Of a stretch of 7,940 nt of DNA, positions 6,026 to 7,940 are shown piece by piece. Position 1 is the stretch's first letter. Every line of letters begins with the position of its first letter. The stretch is from positions 1 through 7,940 of the forward strand of contig JAKAHX010000019.1 in the NCBI GenBank assembly GCA_021814735.1, given 5' to 3'. The position numbers and the translations under genes are program-made. Source of the stretch: Chloroflexota bacterium (GTDB lineage: Bacteria > Chloroflexota > Limnocylindria > Limnocylindrales > CSP1-4). The notes beneath the pieces were generated by a model. It was not told the DNA's origin, did not search any database, and worked only from the letters and a program-made list of their open reading frames with translations.

Positions 6026-6913
6026 CGCGGGGCGCCGCCTCGGGTACAGGTAGTCCACTCCAGAGGTCCGCGGGCCCAGCTTGGCGATGGGCGGCACCTG
6101 GCGCTTGAACTCGGCACCCGCGACCATGCGCGCAACCCGCTCCACGAACGCCGGGTCGAACCCGCGCTCGACCAGCTCGGCGGTGGAGCGCCGCCGGTCG
6201 ACCATCCAGTAGAGCAGCCGATCCAGCTCGGCGTAGCTCACGCCCACCTCGGCTTCGTCCGTCTGCCCGGGCCACAGGTCGGCCGTGGGCGGCTTGGCGA
6301 TGATCCGGTCGGGCACGCCGAGCTCGACGGCCACCTGCCGCAACTGGCTCTTGTACAGGTCGCCCACCGGGTCGAACGCGCAGGCATCGTCGCCGAAGTG
6401 CGTCGTGTAGCCGATCAGCACCTCCGTCTTGTTGCCGGTGCCCACCACCAGGCCTCGCCACGCCGCCGACAGGTCGTAGAGGACCGCCATCCGCGCCCGC
6501 GCCATGAAGTTGCCACGCCGCAGGCTGGACGGCTCCGGCTCGCCGGGCGCGGAGACCGTCGCGAAGTACCCGTCCACGATCGGCGTGATGTCGACCACGC
6601 GGCTGGGGCAGCCGAGCCGCTCGACCACGGAGCGCGCGTCGTCCAGCGAGGCGGCCGAGGAGGTGCGGTACGGCATCAGGACGCACAGCAGCCGCTCGGG
6701 CCCGATGGCCTCCGCCACCAGGAACGCGACCACCGCCGAGTCGATCCCTCCCGACAGCCCGAGCACCGCCCGCTCGAACCCGGCCTGGCGCAGCTGTCCG
6801 CGCACGAAACCGACCATGATCCGCCGGGCGACCCGCGTGTCGATGGCAAGCTCGGGCGGCAGCTCGAAGAGCGCCGAGCCCTTCGGCCCCGGGCCGCTCA
6901 CCGTCCTCGCCAC
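6014..6913 (-). CDS. nadE: NAD+ synthase (synthetase domain only)
   Basis: NadE makes NAD+ from nicotinic acid adenine dinucleotide, ATP and ammonia through an adenylated intermediate, in the cytosol. The 299-residue protein is a stand-alone N-type ATP pyrophosphatase. It has the P-loop L-G-L-S-G-G-I-D-S (51-59), G-T-G-N-K-T-E (158-164), G-D-D-A-C-A-F-D-P-V-G-D-L-Y-K (174-188), K-P-P-T-A-D-L-W-P-G-Q-T-D-E (207-220) and K-R-Q-V-P-P (270-275). The start is GTG at 6913, with a second in-frame GTG at 6901. Neither has a strong Shine-Dalgarno, and the conserved part begins near residue 17. There is no glutaminase domain, but a nitrilase-fold amidase gene lies 97 bases upstream, so glutamine-derived ammonia is probably supplied in trans. 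The nadE frame is open upstream of the GTG through the 18-base repeats and into the amidase gene, with no further standard start in that stretch. Confidence 0.93.
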   Translation of the reverse strand: MARTVSGPGPKGSALFELPPELAIDTRVARRIMVGFVRGQLRQAGFERAVLGLSGGIDSAVVAFLVAEAIGPERLLCVLMPYRTSSAASLDDARSVVERLGCPSRVVDITPIVDGYFATVSAPGEPEPSSLRRGNFMARARMAVLYDLSAAWRGLVVGTGNKTEVLIGYTTHFGDDACAFDPVGDLYKSQLRQVAVELGVPDRIIAKPPTADLWPGQTDEAEVGVSYAELDRLLYWMVDRRRSTAELVERGFDPAFVERVARMVAGAEFKRQVPPIAKLGPRTSGVDYLYPRRRPAPGT

Positions 6914-6952
6914 CCGATCCCGGCCGCTGCCTCGACCGCGGCTGGTCGCCGG

Positions 6953-7024
6953 CCGCTCGCGTCCCGCCAGCAGTTCGCGCCTCGCCGGCAGTTCACGCCT
7001 CGATGGCCGTTCACGCCTCGCCCG
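6953..7024. repeat. 18-base tandem direct repeats between the amidase gene and nadE
   Basis: Three clear copies lie end to end: CAGTTCGCGCCTCGCCGG (6971-6988), CAGTTCACGCCTCGATGG (6989-7006) and CCGTTCACGCCTCGCCCG (7007-7024). A weaker fourth copy (about 13 of 18 matches to the next) is at 6953-6970. The amidase stop codon (complement of 7011-7013) lies in the rightmost copy, so the repeat unit includes the end of that gene. In the nadE frame on the - strand the units read as a hexapeptide repeat of the form R-R-E-[RL]-[PL]-x. Confidence 0.8.
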
Positions 7025-7877
7025 CCCGCGCGCGCAGGATCCGCTCGAGTTGTCGCCGCACCATCTCGGGCCGCTCGTCGCGCAGGAGCGGGAGCGCGAT
7101 CCGTTCGCGCCGGACGTCCGCCAGGTCGAGCTCGGCCAGGTAGACGCCCTCGTCGTGCAGCGGCGCCCGGAAGATGCTCTCGCCGTCCGGGCCGATGATC
7201 TCGCTGCCGCCCCAGAACGTGACCGACTCGTCGACGCCCACCCGGTTGCAGAAGATCACGTGGCTGGTGGTCAGCATCGCGTACGTGCGCATGAGCGTCC
7301 GCCAGCTGGTGGCCGTGCCCAGCCCCACCTCGTGGATGGCCGCCACGTCACGGCCCGGCGACGAGGAGACGTTCACCAGCACCTGCGCGCCATCCAGCGC
7401 CAGCATCAGCGGCACCGGGAGGTGCCAGAAGTCCTCGCAGACCGCCAGGCCCAACGGGACGCCCAGCCGGCTCGGCGCCGCGCGGAGGACCTGCCCCGCG
7501 GCAAAGAAGCGCCGCTCATCGAAGAGCCCGTAGGTCGGCAGGTAGATCTTGCGGTGGACGTGGCGGATCACGCCGTCCTCGAGCAGGGCCGCGGCGATGT
7601 ACAGCCGATGGTCAGGAGCTTCCTCCACGAACGAGACGATCGCCGAGCAGCCCGCCGTCTCGGCGGCGAGGGCCGCCAGCCGCGGGTCGCCCAGGGTCAT
7701 CGCGACCTCGGCACTCAGGTCCTGGAGCTGGTACCCGGTCAGTCCGAGCTCCGGGAAGACCACCAGGTCCGCCCCGTCCGCGCGCGCCCGCGCCAGCACC
7801 TCCCGGTGGGCTGCCAGGTTGTCATCGAGGCGGCCGAGGCGCGGGGCCAGCTGGGCCAGTGCGACGCGGACGTTCAT
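7011..7877 (-). CDS. Nitrilase-superfamily amidase, probable glutaminase partner of NAD synthase
   Basis: This 288-residue carbon-nitrogen hydrolase has the full Glu-Lys-Cys triad: E43 in V-V-F-P-E-L-G-L-T-G-Y, K110 in H-R-K-I-Y-L-P-T-Y-G-L-F-D-E, and C147 in A-V-C-E-D-F-W. The H-R-K-[IV]-Y-L-P-x-Y-G-x-F-D-E block is characteristic of the glutamine amidotransferase domain of glutamine-dependent NAD synthetase, where glutamine is hydrolysed and ammonia is channelled to the synthetase site. Here that domain is a separate gene just upstream of nadE on the same strand. The inferred role is a heteromeric glutamine-dependent NAD synthetase. Other nitrilase-family amidase activities (omega-amidase, carbamoyl-putrescine amidase) fit the fold but less well the motif and neighbour. 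The ATG at 7877 begins just before the first beta strand (V-R-V-A-L-A-Q-L) and has no Shine-Dalgarno. The protein ends A-R-A-G-E-A within an 18-base repeat unit. Confidence 0.88.
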   Translation of the reverse strand: MNVRVALAQLAPRLGRLDDNLAAHREVLARARADGADLVVFPELGLTGYQLQDLSAEVAMTLGDPRLAALAAETAGCSAIVSFVEEAPDHRLYIAAALLEDGVIRHVHRKIYLPTYGLFDERRFFAAGQVLRAAPSRLGVPLGLAVCEDFWHLPVPLMLALDGAQVLVNVSSSPGRDVAAIHEVGLGTATSWRTLMRTYAMLTTSHVIFCNRVGVDESVTFWGGSEIIGPDGESIFRAPLHDEGVYLAELDLADVRRERIALPLLRDERPEMVRRQLERILRARAGEA

Positions 7878-7884
7878 CGCGGCG

Positions 7885-7890
7885 AGTCTA
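7885..7890 (-). promoter_or_regulatory. Candidate -10 box for the amidase-nadE-rsmI operon, possible leaderless start
   Basis: Read on the - strand, TAGACT (7890 to 7885) fits the TAnnnT pattern of a -10 element. Only 7 bases separate it from the ATG at 7877, which would put the transcription start at or next to the A of the ATG. The lack of a Shine-Dalgarno before this ATG fits a leaderless mRNA. No convincing -35 box is seen about 17 bases upstream. The rest of 7878-7940 contains nothing else recognisable. Confidence 0.4.
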
Positions 7891-7940
7891 GCGGGCTCGT
7901 GCGACCGCGGCGAGCGAGCGGAGCAGGCGACCGGGCTTCG

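Noticed and set aside
5896..6135. Upstream extension of rsmI to the ATG at 6135
   Set aside because: It would run through the 18-base repeats and overlap the conserved C-terminus of NadE by about 120 bases. The added residues are low-complexity and unlike RsmI.
5943..7024. CRISPR-like array made from the two repeat blocks
   Set aside because: The repeats are contiguous, short (18 bases), degenerate and lack unique spacers. They sit in or beside gene ends.
5633..7198. A 521-codon open frame on the + strand, antisense to nadE and rsmI
   Set aside because: It has no recognisable motif and is rich in Arg, His and Gly. The - strand encodes well-conserved NAD synthase and RsmI motifs over the same stretch.
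7891..7940. Possible end of another gene or an RNA gene at the right edge
   Set aside because: Only 50 bases are available, with simple CGAGCGAGCG-type sequence. No tRNA-like folding or protein motif could be supported.

Overview
This is a very GC-rich window, with G or C at almost every third codon position. It carries two convergent gene blocks and almost no spare DNA. No RNA gene, transposon, phage gene or CRISPR array was found. The host cannot be fixed from this sequence. The base composition would suit a high-GC actinobacterium or a high-GC Chloroflexota-type bacterium. A separate nitrilase gene next to a stand-alone NAD synthase gene speaks mildly against Actinobacteria, whose NAD synthetase is normally one fused polypeptide. 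That is inference only.

Left block, + strand, 1-4761: a carotenoid operon. It holds the 3' end of a lycopene-cyclase-domain gene (1-150), a large fusion of a UbiA-type prenyltransferase (lycopene-elongase-like) with a membrane glycosyltransferase of family 2 (147-2366), crtI phytoene desaturase (2363-3877) and crtB phytoene synthase (3874-4761). Every junction is a 4-base stop/start overlap (ATGA, ATGA, GTGA), so translation is probably coupled. The likely route is GGPP to phytoene (CrtB), to lycopene (CrtI), to a prenyl-elongated C45/C50 carotenoid (UbiA half) that may be cyclised (cyclase) and glycosylated (GT2 half). The genes lie in reverse order to the pathway. GGPP synthase and the operon promoter are not in the window.

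Right block, - strand, 7877 down to 4795: a nitrilase-fold amidase of the kind that feeds ammonia to NAD synthetase (7877-7011), NAD+ synthase nadE (6913-6014) and the 16S rRNA methyltransferase rsmI (start uncertain, stop at 4795). The first two look like a glutamine-dependent NAD synthetase split into two genes. Both spacers in this block hold degenerate direct repeats with an 18-base period. The first gene has a -10-like box so close to its ATG that its mRNA may be leaderless.

The blocks meet tail to tail at 4762-4794, where there is one imperfect GC hairpin. Positions 7878-7940 hold the candidate promoter and nothing else recognisable. The observations most worth following are the elongase-glycosyltransferase fusion, with an unusual acceptor-side motif in its GT half, and the split NAD synthetase whose second reading frame stays open through the repeat array back into the amidase gene.
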